The position numbers and the translations under genes were made by a program. 64,000 nucleotides of DNA, from positions 9,020,001 to 9,084,000 of the forward strand of contig OU015666.1 of assembly GCA_907165275.2 (NCBI GenBank), given 5' to 3'. Under the pieces are notes generated by a model. The model was not told the DNA's origin. It saw only the letters and a program-made list of their open reading frames with translations, and searched no databases. The stretch comes from Zygaena filipendulae. Lineage: Eukaryota > Arthropoda > Insecta > Lepidoptera > Zygaenidae. Shown one piece after another: positions 34,399 to 46,700 of the stretch; within the stretch, counting starts at the first letter, position 1; each line of letters begins with the position of its first letter.

Positions 34399-34889
34399 CA
34401 ATATTACCGGCTGAAAAAAATGTGTTTTTTTTCTTGGTTTTTAATTTATTTTTTATTTTATCATCGACGCATTCAGTATAGGTACGGTTGTTTACAAAAC
34501 GTTGTGCGTCCATGGGCTAAACATGTTTTCTTGAATTCGATACTTATCTATTGAAAGGGCGGGCCGCGTCGCCACTCAGTGACGTTAACTTGTTGTTCGA
34601 CAATAATAAAATGTTTACGATGCCGACGAGCTTAATCGGCGTTTAACAATGGGAAAACTATTGTTTTGTGATTGGTAGATAGCTATTTCACTGTCACTAG
34701 TTAAGTCTTTTTAAATAAGAAGATACATGTACCTATGCATAGATTAGATATATCCATATATTACATAAACAGCGTTAGTTAATTCAAAACAATGAATTCT
34801 CGCGTGCACGACGTATAATAAAATTACATTCGCGCCGACACGTATAGTACGCTGTTTCCACCATGCTTGAAATCTTGCTTGAAATTAAC
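34399..34889. other. Non-coding stretch
   Basis: No gene or recognised repeat. Confidence 0.3.
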
Positions 34890-35206
34890 TTTTCATTACT
34901 CATACTCGGAAAGTAGGTCTGAAGTTGCCTGAGAAGCGGGTTGAAAGTAACACTTTTCAGCCCTATGGAGAATCGCTTTCAACTGACAGCTGGATACTGC
35001 AGAAACTCAAGTTTTTTTTATGTCATAGGGGGGGCATACTTACTGGTCAGTAGCACACCTAATGGTTGATTTATGTAAAATAAAATTCACTCATTTTTTT
35101 CTTTAGCTAATTCCTATTTTTATTTTGACTTTCCTTGCATTCGTAATGAAAAGCACAGTGTTATCCTCGGGAGAAAGACTTTCACCCCTAGGATAACAAT
35201 GTACTA
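34890..35206 (+). mobile_element. Short non-autonomous element, copy 2 (TTCATTACTCATACTCGG family)
   Basis: Same ends and same interior as the copy at 16663 (GCATACTTACTGG, CACACCTAATGGTTGATTTA), but without its extra segment before the 3' hairpin. Confidence 0.7.
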
Positions 35207-35863
35207 TTACGTGTAGCGCTCAATATGGTTTTATGCCTACTTTATATTATGTATCTTAGTCCTATATAGGTAGCTTATGACGTTCTTTATTATCTAACAA
35301 AGATTTGCCGGAATTTCGAAATTCAAAGGGGTTTTTACTGTTGCGACTTTTGTGCTTTTATCACTTAAAAAAATTATTGAAACCCAACAATTTAGTAGTT
35401 TTTTTAAGATTTATTGAAAAACTAAAACGTGAATCACTTTCCTGTAAAGTTTATTCATTGATTCTTGCCTTTTAAACGTCGAAATGGCGTCGAATTAATT
35501 GTTTATCATAATTTTTCAACCCTTATCCCGGGTAGGCTGATATAAATTTTATCCAATAATGGAATTTCGTCGCGACATGTCCCGCGTACCAGCGAAGCGG
35601 CTCGAACGACGCGGTGTACCTATCGTAGCGGAAAACCGTTGGTACTCGTACCTGTGGAATAATGTGCGTTTTCACGCCACACCGAGCGAAACTGACAAAC
35701 GCTTCTCGTATAAGTAAAATCCATCCGCAAAATTCCTAATGAAATTGTTAAATATCAGCCATTAACCGCAATTCAGTTTCTTTGGATCATTATAACGACG
35801 ACATATTATTATCATTATGTCGTCGGCATTCGCAATATTCTTAGTCCCTATTAACTTTCGCCT
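35207..35863. other. Non-coding stretch with a small CpG-rich patch
   Basis: The patch CGCGACATGTCCCGCGTACC to ACGACGCGGTGTACC lies at about 35571-35620. No exon signal found with it. Confidence 0.35.
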
Positions 35864-36060
35864 TTATTAGAATTCTTATATAAATTATAAAGGCGAAAGT
35901 TAATCTGTCTGTCTGTTACGCTTTTACGCCTTAATGGCCCAACCGATCATCCTGAAATGTTGCCATTGTCAGGGATACAGAGAAGGACTTAGAGTTTTTA
36001 TCCCGGAATTCCCGCAGGAACTCCGAAATTAGCACGGGTGAAACTGCGGAGAACAGTTAG
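35864..36060 (-). repeat. SINE-like repeat copy
   Basis: On the minus strand it begins ACTAACTGTTCTCCGCAG, contains GAGTTCCTGCGGGAATTCCG and ends CGCCTTTATAATTTATAT. Confidence 0.65.
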
Positions 36061-36065
36061 TCCTA

Positions 36066-36215
36066 AATATTAGATATAAATGCGAATGTAATTTAATTTT
36101 TTCACGCTTTAACTATCTATTCAATCAATCATGAAATTTTCAGGGGTACAGAGAACATGGGTTACTTTTTATCTCGGAATTCCCGCGGAAACTCCGAAAT
36201 TAACGCGAGTGAAAC
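36066..36215 (-). repeat. SINE-like repeat copy, adjacent
   Basis: On the minus strand the head is TTTCACTCGCGTTAATTTCG and GAGTTTCCGCGGGAATTCCG, ending GCATTTATATCTAATATTTA. Tandem with the previous copy. Confidence 0.6.
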
Positions 36216-36451
36216 AATGTCGAAACTTCTAGGGACGTTGGGGCTGGTTTGTTGAATTAGCGGGTTGAGGGTCTCATACATATAAGACCCCAATATAGTC
36301 AGAGAACATGGATTTGGATAAATAAGTAGGTATATATTTTTTATAGGATCGTTCACCGTCGTGTGTTAATTGCGAGTATACCCGCGTTGAATGCAGTTAT
36401 CTCTGATTAGGTAGGTCGAGGTTCCGACCCGACAGATAGATAGCGATATAT

Positions 36452-36687
36452 TGTTAGAAATGATACTCGATTAATACATTAAGCAACTGTTTTATTTACT
36501 GTATCACAAAGTAAATGCGCGCGTGCGTGCCCTCGCGCCAATTCCACAAACGATAATGCCGATCTCACTCACCGTTGACGGCTTCCACCCCAAATACGCG
36601 TCACATGACGTTTTATGTCACCTGTCAAGAGGGATGTGATGTGGCCATCACTCCTCTAGACTTTATACAAAATATGAATCGCTAACA
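36452..36687 (-). repeat. Element L 3' LTR (236 bp)
   Basis: Read on the minus strand it starts TGTTAGCGATTCATATTTTG, has TATAAAG close after, an ACATGACG/CGTCACATG palindromic stretch, then AATAAAACAG and the end CATTTCTAACA. Identical to the reassembled 5' LTR of the same element. Confidence 0.85.
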
Positions 36688-37339
36688 GACGGCCATTCTG
36701 TTAATGGAATGTCCCCATTCCTAAAAAAAATGTCTCTCGGCCATTCTACAGTAAAGTATGACCCCATACAAAGAATTAAATTTATAACTAAACAATCAAA
36801 TACCTTAATTTCTTTTAAACAACATCTCCAATAAGTAGTAATTTTATGAAGAACATTATTAGGAACATTGTAATGGTAACAAAATTACACAAATTTATCC
36901 GTTGACTAACACAATATCTAAATGTCAACATTATTAATTAAGTACATTAAATAGCCTTAAAGTATGTGTTAATACAAGATTTTATATTTTTTTGACTTAA
37001 TTCATGATTTGAAGAAAAGAAAACAAAATATCTATCTAAAAAGAAAATAGAATATTTGCAAGTAAATATTTCTGGAAGCAAAATTAAAATTATCAATATA
37101 ATAAATTTTCATTTTAAATAAAGTAATATTAATAACGGTACAAAAGTACAAATCAATTTGAAAATAAACATAATCCAAAACGAAATCTATACAAAATAAA
37201 CATCAGAATAATACTTAACTGAAACATATTTTGTTGTTACATTCATAAACAATTTATTGATTTAAACTGTTCTAAGATCATCAAAGTAAGCATTTGTAGA
37301 TTCTTCCATCATGTGAATACATCAGACTCGCCTCTTCAC

Positions 37340-37762
37340 AAATTTGTTTGCCTGCAGAGGGACACAATCGGATTTAATTCAATATTACACAACACCACCG
37401 AGCCTCTCGTTTGCCCACCGAGGGACACGGTCTAACTCTCTAAGCCCAATCTGGCACCATCAAATTGTAGCCTACCGTTTGCCCACCGAGGGACACGGTC
37501 TGACTCTTTCAGCACAATCTTACACCACCGAGTTGTAGCCTGCCGTTTGCCCACCGAGGGACACGGTCTGACTCTTTCGGCACATTCTTGCACCACCAAG
37601 TTGTAGCCTGCCGTTTGCCCACCGAGGGACACGGTCTGACTCTTTCAGCACAATCTTGCACCACCAAGATGTAGCCTGCCGTTTGCCCACCGAGGGACCC
37701 GGTCTGACTCTTTCAGCACAATCTTGCACCACCAAGTCGTAACCTGCCGTTTGCCCACTCCA
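37340..37762 (-). repeat. 68-bp minisatellite in element L (about 6 units)
   Basis: TTGCCCACCGAGGGACACGG recurs with a strict 68-bp period at 37411, 37479, 37547, 37615 and 37683, plus degenerate units at 37348 and 37751. The sense strand (minus) stays open across units in successive frames, giving a 128-codon ORF at 37520-37906 whose product repeats every three units. Element R has fewer units. Confidence 0.85.
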
Positions 37763-37913
37763 ACGTCCTGTCATCACGATAGGTAGCGCGCTCGCTCCAA
37801 TGCTGATCGATGGACGCACGCTCGCTCCGGGGTTTATTATTTCACATTCAGGCAGCACGCTCACTGCGGTGTCAGCAGGTAGCCATCGGCAGCACGCTCG
37901 CTCCATGGTCTGA
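37763..37913 (-). repeat. GCACGCTCGCTCC direct repeats in element L
   Basis: The motif GCACGCTCGCTCC and variants occur four to five times between the minisatellite and the LINE scrap. The counterpart in element R is about 50240-50390. Confidence 0.65.
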
Positions 37914-38795
37914 CCATAAACAACAAGAAAAATTCCAAAGCAATACCAGTTAGCTAAAGACTTAGGTATAATATTTGACGAAAAACTTACATTTAGATAC
38001 CATAATGATCATGTAATTAATAGAAGCCTCAGTCTGTTGGGCTTCATCTCCAGATCCACCAAAGGTTTTAAAAAAAAGACCCGCTAGCATCATTTATCTC
38101 TACTGCACCCTCGTCAGAAGTACTCTCGAATACAACTCGGTTGTATGGTCTCCTTACTACACGGTGCACATTGACCGAATTGAAAGAGTTCAAAAACGCT
38201 GTCTAAAGTTAATTACTTTCAGGTATAAAAATTCCACAAGATCGCTTCAGACGTACGGGGACAGGTTGAACAGATTCGGTATGATCTCTTTAGAAACCCG
38301 TCGCAAGGGTAGAGACCAGATCCTGCTACATAAAATAATACACCACCAGATCGGTAGCCCTTACATCCTATCACTTTTAAATTTCAACACCAATTATCGC
38401 TCTCGACGTCCCAATACCTTCTCACTTCGGATATTCACTAACAACACATCTTTTTACAATCCAGTTGTACGGATGTGTCGCCAATATAATGAGCTCGTCG
38501 CTAAAGGTGCAGATGTGGACGTTTTAATTGTAATTTTAGGGTATACTTAAAAAATATCAACGACTACCTCCGTCGCACTTGCTAATTGTGGTTCTATTTT
38601 TCTGAGATCCATAAATATCAAAATAAATTTAAATATTACTTTGTACTTCGCTCGATATTTTTAGTCTTTCTAGGTATGCATATCTCTGGTTTGTGGTCGG
38701 AACATATAATAATACACTACAATAAGTAAAAATCGTAATGACTACAATCTGTTTTGTGTACTTAAACAAATAAACAAATAAATAAACCAGTTCAT
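37914..38795 (+). pseudogene. LINE C-terminal scrap in element L (antisense to it)
   Basis: The frame reads KDLGIIFDEKLTFRYHND, is broken by a frameshift and stop near 38075, then reads YCTLVRSTLEYNSVVWSPYY and the C-terminal tail from RIERVQKRCLKLITFRYKNS to a stop at 38548-38550. The last 128 codons are open from 38164. The 3' end is (AAATAAAC)n at about 38770-38795. This is the post-RT thumb and tail of a jockey-type non-LTR retrotransposon, 5'-truncated. The same insertion exists in element R, so it predates the split of the two copies. Confidence 0.8.
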
Positions 38796-40045
38796 TGGCT
38801 CGTTGCCTCAATTTACGCTATCAGTAAATTAAATAACTTAAATAGTTCTACTTGTGAAAAGTACCTACTTCAAGAATCTGTTCACAACAAACTCTTCAAT
38901 TTTATTACTGTTACTACTGCTCCAACAATTTTTATGAAATTTAGTATGCCGGGGGTTTCGGGGGCGATTAATCAATCTAGCTAGGTTTCATTTTTGAAAG
39001 CGTCGCTTCATCCGTGTTTTCAGGCAATGAAATATGAGTGTTTGTTTTCTACTTAAAAACAGATGGCGCTATACACAACGAGCGAAGCTCGGTGACCCAG
39101 ATATTAAGGGATTATTATTGCAATTCAATAACTCGACAGAGTTGTTAAATTCTGACCGCAAACCTTTTACCACAGAATAGATAGAAGAGGCAACAACTCA
39201 GTTTAGGATGAAAACTAGTATCGCCGGGTGACTCCCGTGCACAAGACCATAGTGCACAAATACATTTACTGGCATAATGAATGTAGGTAGAACGCCGCCG
39301 TTCGGTCACTTTTCTACCCAGTCACTGTTTCAAAATTTCAGTTTTGGAAATATTGTGGGAAATACATTCGAGGTGCCAGCAAGGGGAGTTTCGGGAAAGT
39401 TAGAGTAATTGCTTCGTTGCGACCGTAATGCGCCTACACCGCCTACATGGTCGCTAGTTATCATACTATTTTCTCTGTGTCTTATGAGACTGAATAATGA
39501 AGACGTATTTTCTTTTTACTAAAATTCACCATTACGAAGAAAATAGGTCCAAAGTTACCCGTTTGCTTAAGTCTACTTTTCTACGCTTCTTTGTAAGTAC
39601 TATTAGTTTCTACTAATGTTACATAACATGACTATGTTCGCGTTCTGCTAAGCGGAATGCGTTTTAGCCGTAAAACAGCTATACAAAATATCTTTGATAG
39701 TCAAGATAGATCTAACGATACTACGATTTTCGATTTTCTACGAAATCCAGTGACATGATTTATCCAAAGAGGCATCGTAGATTATGTAGTCGTTCATGTC
39801 TATAAATTTTTCACTAAGGGAGGCCCTTACAAGATACAGGGTGCTCAACAGGGCAACTACGTTATTTTGCTAGTAAATCGTAAACACACAAGGTATCATA
39901 CTGATGCAATTAAGCCCTGATCAACTCTTATATTTTATATTTGGTATTATCTATTACATTATTACAAGGCTTTGTCTCATTCAGTTTATTTAACATATCT
40001 TAATGTCACTTACTGGTGTGATGTGTATCTATCTATCTTGGATAA

Positions 40046-40201
40046 TTAACACTTTGCGAAGATAAGTTTTACTAGGGTAAGCTCAAAGTCCTTTGAATTT
40101 ATTTTAGTATTGTTTACTGTCTTAAATAGTTTCTCTAAAACATTATCCCTAATATCTATGCCATGATATTCTATAAAGTTGTGGAATATGGTCGAAGATT
40201 G
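40046..40201 (-). other. Exon-like ORF in element L
   Basis: After an acceptor-like GGCTTTAG the frame runs 51 codons: QSSTIFHNFIEYHGIDIRDN, then VLEKLFKTVNNTKINSKDFE, then LTLVKLIFAKC and a stop. It looks protein-like and lies in the sense orientation of the element. Element R has the same frame with one replacement (Asp to Gly) and, in place of Cys-stop, a splice-donor-like AAG|GTAGAT. I do not recognise the protein. Confidence 0.4.
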
Positions 40202-41544
40202 CTAAAGCCGATAACTTATTTTGTCATATTTCAAGGATAGGTACCTAGTTTACTAAATATTGGTTAGGACTCTCTTCGTTCTGTTTGTAATTTATTGAAC
40301 ACCATACTAATACCATACCATTCTTCATGATAAACAAATATTCTTCACCTTAGCGCAATACTCTAACAGAGCTGTAGTCGAAGAAGAATAGCATGGATAT
40401 TAAAAGGGTGATTATTAGACAGGGGGTCTACTTGGTCCTCCACAATATTCATATTATGGGTAATTGAAGTATACGATATATATTATCAATTTACTGTTAG
40501 TTCTTGTCACTATGAGAATATACTTGGATTTATTCTGGAAATTACTGTTATAATGATTGACAAATTAATTGTTTATAAGAGTGTGCCTTCCATTGCCGAC
40601 TCGGCAAAGTGATACTAACATGATATCTTTTGCATCAACACAACATTCTAATACCTTTATCACATTGAGTGAAAACGGAACACTGGGCGATTTTTAAAAA
40701 AAAAAACTGAGAGAGTTCAGACTACTCTATTAGGGAATCCACTATTATGTAGGTCCTTTTTGGTTTAAGTAATCCTCGTTGTGAATCTAAGTGGTGTACT
40801 GAAGTTATACTATATCATTATTAATATTATTACTATTTAATCCTTTATTGCACATAAAATGACAATATTTTCTTCTTTTTCTTCAATTCTGGCGAAACGC
40901 CAACGATAATACTACACTGATCCCTACTCAAACATGGTTACGGTTAATTATCTACAAAACCACCAGCTCGGAGTACAAAATAGATGAGTTCAAAATACAT
41001 AGGTGACTGAAATAACGAAGATTAACTCGACACGCGTTTTTCGGTACCTACCTGCGGCTTTCAATAATCTATACTAGTACATGTACGATTATTGTAAGTT
41101 TACATTCTAAACCTCGATATTGACGTTTGGTCAATGCATTAAAACAACGAATGGATATATCATAACCTTTATTGAATGTTAGTCAATCAACGACTACATT
41201 GGTGATGACGCCCTATTCAGATCATATGAATTATAAAGGTTAAGAAACCCTGGTAGTATCTCTATTTTATACCTTATTTTAGAGATTTTTTTTTTTTCAC
41301 GGGACTTATTTAGTCTTCTATGTCGTGTTTTAGTGTACTTATTCAATTTTAAACTATACCTTTCTTTAGTATTAGGTATTGTATTATTTCTCTGATTTAC
41401 TAAACCATCGATTCAGTAATCACTATAAAATTACTTTCCTGCGTTATTAATTTTCTGTTTTACCTACATTTTTGCAGTTAAATAATATTGAAGTGTCTGT
41501 TTGTAATCTATCGACACTAATTAGAATCTAATTATTATCTAGAT

Positions 41545-41930
41545 TAGAATCTGCGTGTCCGTACATGCTAATCTTCGAAACTAATGAACGGATTAACATG
41601 CGGTTTTCGCAGGTAAATCAAGCTTAGCTTGAAGCAACATAAAGGCAACACAATAAAAGAGTAGAATCTACGTGTTCGTTCACGCTAACCTTCGAAACTA
41701 ATGAACGGCTTACCATGCGGTCTTCACGGGTAAATCAAGCTCAGCTTGAAGCAACATAAAGGCAACACAATAAAAGAGTAGAATCTGCGTGTCCGTTCAC
41801 GCTAACCTTCGAAACTAATGAACGGATTACCACGCGGTTTCCGCAGGTAAATCAAGCTTAGCTTGAAGTAACATAAGGGATTTAATCCATTTAAATGGGC
41901 GTCAAGAAAAGGAATCTTTTTACAAAACGA
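41545..41930 (+). repeat. About 117-bp tandem repeat, 3 units, in element L
   Basis: Each unit has CTTCGAAACTAATGAACGG, a variant of CATGCGGTTTTCGCAGGTAA, and CTTGAAGCAACATAAAGGCA. The counterpart in element R is at 46370-46700. The unit resembles the middle of SINE-like repeats, suggesting local amplification of one. Confidence 0.7.
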
Positions 41931-43725
41931 GTTTCGCACAAGTGAAACCGGACACAGTTAGTGTCAAACAGCTTTCTACCAGATGCATGATGTATTATGG
42001 TCATTACGTTTTAATAGAAGATGATTTTTAAATCTTTGTGCTCCGAATAATCTTTGAGGCAGGTACACCGAAGCAAGTTCAAACATTTGTTACAGGTGGA
42101 TAGCTGATGTTATAAGGTAACTTTATGTTACAATTGGCCCACGATAACCAACACAATTAAGTTATTGATACAAGACGCTTTATCAAGAGTTATAGAATGT
42201 TTTTCAATTATGTGTTTACCTTATTACATTGTTCAAATACCATCAAAATATTAAACACAAAAGAATTGCTACAAAAAAATGCTACAATTTTAAGATACAA
42301 TTTACTCAAACTTTCGCCAGTTTAGGTAACGCACCATTGCTTATCTATGGCCTATACTTATTGTAACTGTTATAATATTTTGTATTCTAATGTAATTATT
42401 TTTATAAATTTCAAACTGTATATTCTGATTTGTATTTTCATTATGGTTTTGACGGACTTCTATTCTAGATTTAGAACCATACACATCAAAACTGTCGTCC
42501 CTAAATAAATATATTTTGTAGGGTTTTCCTCAAATTAACGTGGGTGAAACCGCGGAGTATCTCAAAGCTTTGATGATTTTCTTTTGAATTTACCTAGTTT
42601 TGCTTGCTAGTCTCATTTTTTTTTACTGCTATTTTTGAAAGTCTTGCTACATCTCCTAGGGATAAAACTCAAGCCCCTACTACGGTGTTACAACCCTAGT
42701 CACTAAGCGATATTTGCTACTGATTGACTCTTTACTAAGCTGTTTAGGTAGCTGCACGTTTTCAAAATTTGGCTAGTTTTGAAGTTGAAAGAATTACCAA
42801 ATTTCTTTTTCTAATTAAGGTTAACCACAGCTAAAGTTAGATCTCGACTTCAGATAGAAGCAATCCCCTCATACAAGAAACTTAGGAAAGGCACTGTAAT
42901 AAATTATGAGTGAATACTTCGGTCACAAAATTGATGTTCTATTTTTTTTTTTTTTTTTATTTGAAGGTAGTCACTAATATTAGTCTTTTATCATAAGAAA
43001 AATCATAAGAGATTATTTCTAAAGCACAGGTAGGTACAATATTATTACCCACTAGACTGTAAGATTAGATAATTCTTTAATCAAAATAACATTACTGCAT
43101 CCACAGATTTATACTAAATGATTCAATGAAGCTTTGTCTGTTTGCATGATTATTAGATACTTCATTCAAATAGTAGGTAGGCATGCTAACTAACTTGATA
43201 TCAGAGCTGGGAACTATTAACTTGCATAGGAGATCCTATGAGACAAAAGAAAAACTATGCAACTCAGCTAACTTTCGTGTTGTTCATGGATCAATTGAAC
43301 TAATTAATTAATTGGTCCATGGTGTTGTTACACCTTTCGTGATAAACATTAGTTACTTTTTTTTTCTTTTTTACACACCTACCTAGGTGGGTAAACTTGC
43401 ACCATGGCTTTCAGAAAAGGGAAAATTACAACCTTTATATCAGTAAACACTGCTATGTGGGTAGATATAAATTTTAACTATATAATGTCTGAAACTTATT
43501 TTGTATGACAACTAAAAGAAGAAATAAACCAGCCTTTACGTATTCTGTAAATACCGTTATATGTATATCAATATATTAAACTATGCATAATGTTGCGTGT
43601 TGTATGCTAAACAAAGACTCATCCAGCGTTCACATATTCAGTAGATACCGCTGTATCTTCTCGCTTTCAGCATTAAACGAAGACACTAGGTAAGTACATA
43701 CCAGATTGAACTTGGTTTTCTGGTC

Positions 43726-43839
43726 TTATGTTTCGTCGTCAGGCCGCACCTTGAGAATATGCACAGGGCAGCACCGTCGCTTACCCGGTCTGCGCCTGGC
43801 GCCTGGTGTGATGCACCGGAGCGCCTTAGTCCTGGCCAT
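43726..43839 (-). other. Leader ORF next to the 5' LTR of element L
   Basis: The first ATG after the LTR (about 30 nt into the interior) opens 37 codons reading MARTKALRCITPGARRRPGK then RRCCPVHILKVRPDDET. It is very basic. The R copy starts identically but a small insertion changes the end. It could be a leader peptide or chance; no family recognised. Confidence 0.25.
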
Positions 43840-43871
43840 GGGTGTTTGGTTTCTTTACCGCACTTCTGAAC

Positions 43872-44051
43872 TGTTAGAAATGATACTCGATTAATACATT
43901 AAGCAACTGTTTTATTTACTGTATCACAAAGTAAATGCGCGCGTGCGTGCCCTCGCGCCAATTCCACAAACGATAATGCCGATCTCACTCACCGTTGACG
44001 GCTTCCACCCCAAATACGCGTCACATGACGTTTTATGTCACCTGTCAAGAG
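43872..44051 (-). repeat. Element L 5' LTR, distal 180 bp
   Basis: Identical base for base, as far as I can compare, to 36452-36631. It is cut after AAGAG by the insertion of element R. Confidence 0.85.
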
Positions 44052-44266
44052 TGTTAGCGTTCGCCATTTTGATACCGTTGGCACTGACAGAGACAGGTGA
44101 CATAGAACGTCATGTGACGCGTGTTTGGGGTGGAAGCCGTCAACGGTGAGTGAGATCGGCATTATCGTTTGTGGAATTGGCGCGAGTGCACACACTCGCG
44201 CATTTACTTTGTGATACAGTAAATAAAACAGTTGCTTAATGTATTAATCGAGTATCATTTCTAACA
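44052..44266 (+). repeat. Element R 5' LTR (215 bp)
   Basis: Contains GACAGGTGACATAGAACGTC, ATGTGACGCGTGTTTGGGG, GCGCGAGTGCACACACTCGC and AATAAAACAG. It lacks the TATAAA of the L-type LTR because its first about 40 bp are unrelated. Confidence 0.85.
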
Positions 44267-44298
44267 GTTCAGAAGTGCGATAAAGAAACCAAACACCC

Positions 44299-44403
44299 AT
44301 GGCCAGGACTAAGGCGCTCCGGTGCATCACACCAGGCGCCAGGCGCAGACCGGGTAAGCGACGGTGCTGCCCAGTGCATCTAGATTCTCAAGGTGCGGCC
44401 TGA
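44299..44403 (+). other. Leader ORF next to the 5' LTR of element R
   Basis: Thirty-four codons starting MARTKALRCITPGARRRPGK, as in element L, but ending HLDSQGAA because of a small insertion (CTAGAT region). A donor-like CTG|GTATGT follows at about 44441. Confidence 0.25.
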
Positions 44404-46369
44404 CGACGAAACATAAGACCAGAAAACCAAGTTCAATCTGGTATGTACTTACCTAGTGACTTCGTTTAATGCTGAAAGCGAAAAGATACATATAACGGTA
44501 TTTACAGAATACGTAAACGCTGGTTTATTTCTTCTTTTAGTTCTCATACAGAATAAGTTTCAGACATTATATAGTTAAAATTGATACCTACCCACATAGC
44601 AGTGTTTACTGATATTTTAAATGTTGAACTTTTCTGGATTAGGTATTTTTTTTTTATTTAGTACTTATAGTCACACAGTATAAGTTTCAGACACTATAAT
44701 AATATAGTTAAAATAGATACCTACCCACATAGCAGTGTTTACTGATATAAAGGTTGTAATTTTCCCTTTTCTGAAAGTCATGGTGCAAGTTTTACCCACC
44801 TAGGTAGGTGTGTAAAAAAAAAAAAAAACGTAACTAATGTTTATCACGAAAGGTGTAACAACACCATGGACCAATTAATTAATTAGTTCAATTGGTCCAT
44901 GAACAACACGAAAGTTAGCTGAGTTGCATAGCGTTTCTTGTCTCATAGGATCTCCTATGCAAGCTAATAGTTCCCAGCTCTGATATCAAGTTAGTTAGCA
45001 TGCCTACCTACTATTTGAATGAAGTATCTAATAATCATGCAAACAGACAAAGCTTCATTGAATCATTTAGTATAAATCTGTGGATGCAGTAATGATATTT
45101 TGATTAAAGAATTATCTAATCTTACAGTCTAGTGGGTAATAATATTGTACCTACCTGTGCTTTAGAAATAATCTCTTATGATTCTTCTTATGATAAAAGA
45201 CTAATATTAGTGACTACCTTCAAATAAAAAAAAAGAACATCAATTTTGTGACCGAAGTATTCACTCATAATTTATTACAGTGCCTTTCCTAAGTTTCTAA
45301 TATGAGGGGATTGCTTCTATCTGAAGTCGAGATCTAACTTTAGCTGTGGTTAACCTTAATGAGAAAAAGAAATTTGGTAACTCTTTAAACTTCAAAACTA
45401 ACCAAATTTTGAAAACGTGTAGCTACCTAAACAGCTTAGTAAAGAGTCAATCAGTAGCAAATATCGCTTAGTGACTAGGGTTGCAACACCGTAGTAGGGG
45501 CTTGAGTTTTATCCCTAGGAGATGTAGCAAGACTTTAAAAAATAGCAGTGAGAAAATGAGACTAGCAAGCAAAACTAGGTAAATTCAAAAGAAAATCATC
45601 AAGGCTTTGCAAAGAGAAAAAAAAAAAAAAAAAAAAAAAAAAAGGGATTACAACAATCTCTTAGTCTTTTGAGTTTATTGAACCAGTTCACCCACGTTAA
45701 TTTGAGGAAAACCATACAAAATATATTTATTTAGGGACGATAGTTTTGATGTGTATGGTTCTAAATCTAGAATAGAAGTCCGTCAAAACCATAATGAAAA
45801 TACAAATCAGAATATACAGTTTGAAATTTATAAAAATAATTACATTCGAATACAAAATATTATAACAGTTACAATAAGTATAGGCCATAGATAAGCAATG
45901 GTGCGTTGCCTAAACTGGCGAAAGTTTGAGTAAATTGTATCTTAAAATTGTAGCACTTTTTTTTGTGGCAATTCTTTTATTCTTTTGTGTTTAATATGTT
46001 GATGGTATTTGAACAATGTAATAAGGTAAACACATCATTGAAAACATTCTATAACTCTCGATAAAGCGTCTTGTATCAATAACTTAATTGTGTTGGTTAT
46101 CGTGGGCCAATTGTAACATAAAGTTACCTTATAACATCAGCTATCCACCTGTAACAAATGTTTGAACGTGCTTCGGTGTACCTGCCTCAAAGATTATTCG
46201 GAGCACAAAGATTTAAAAATCATCTTCTATCAAAACGTAAGGACCATAATACATCATGCATCTGGTAGAAAGCTGTTTGACACTAACTGTGTCCGGTTTC
46301 ACTTGTGCGAAACTCGTTTGTAAAAAGATTCCATTACTTGACGCCCATTTAAATGGATTAAATCCCTTA

Positions 46370-46700
46370 TGTTACTTCAAGCTAAGCTTGATTTACCTGC
46401 GGAAACCGCTTGGTAATCCGTTCATTAGTTTCGAAGGTTAGCGTGAACGGACACGCAGATTCTACTCTTTTATTGTGTTGCCTTTATGTTGCTTCAAGCT
46501 GAGCTTGATTTACCTGTGAAGACCGCATGGTAAGCCGTTCATTAGTTTCGAAGATTAGCGTGAACGAACACGTAGATTCTACTCTTTTATTGTGTTGCCT
46601 TTATTTTGCTTCAAGCTGAGCTTGATTTACCTGCGAAAACCGCATGTTAATCCGTTCATTAGTTTCGAAGATTAGCATGTACGGACACGCAGATCTTTTA
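46370..46700 (-). repeat. About 117-bp tandem repeat in element R
   Basis: Inverted counterpart of 41545-41930, three units. Confidence 0.7.

Noticed and set aside
43943..44195. 68-codon ORFs on both strands at the palindrome centre
   Set aside because: They are translations of the LTRs in each direction, mirrored by symmetry.
44299..44403. Histone H3-like start (MARTK) in the leader ORF
   Set aside because: Only the first five residues agree; the rest is unrelated and the frame is short.
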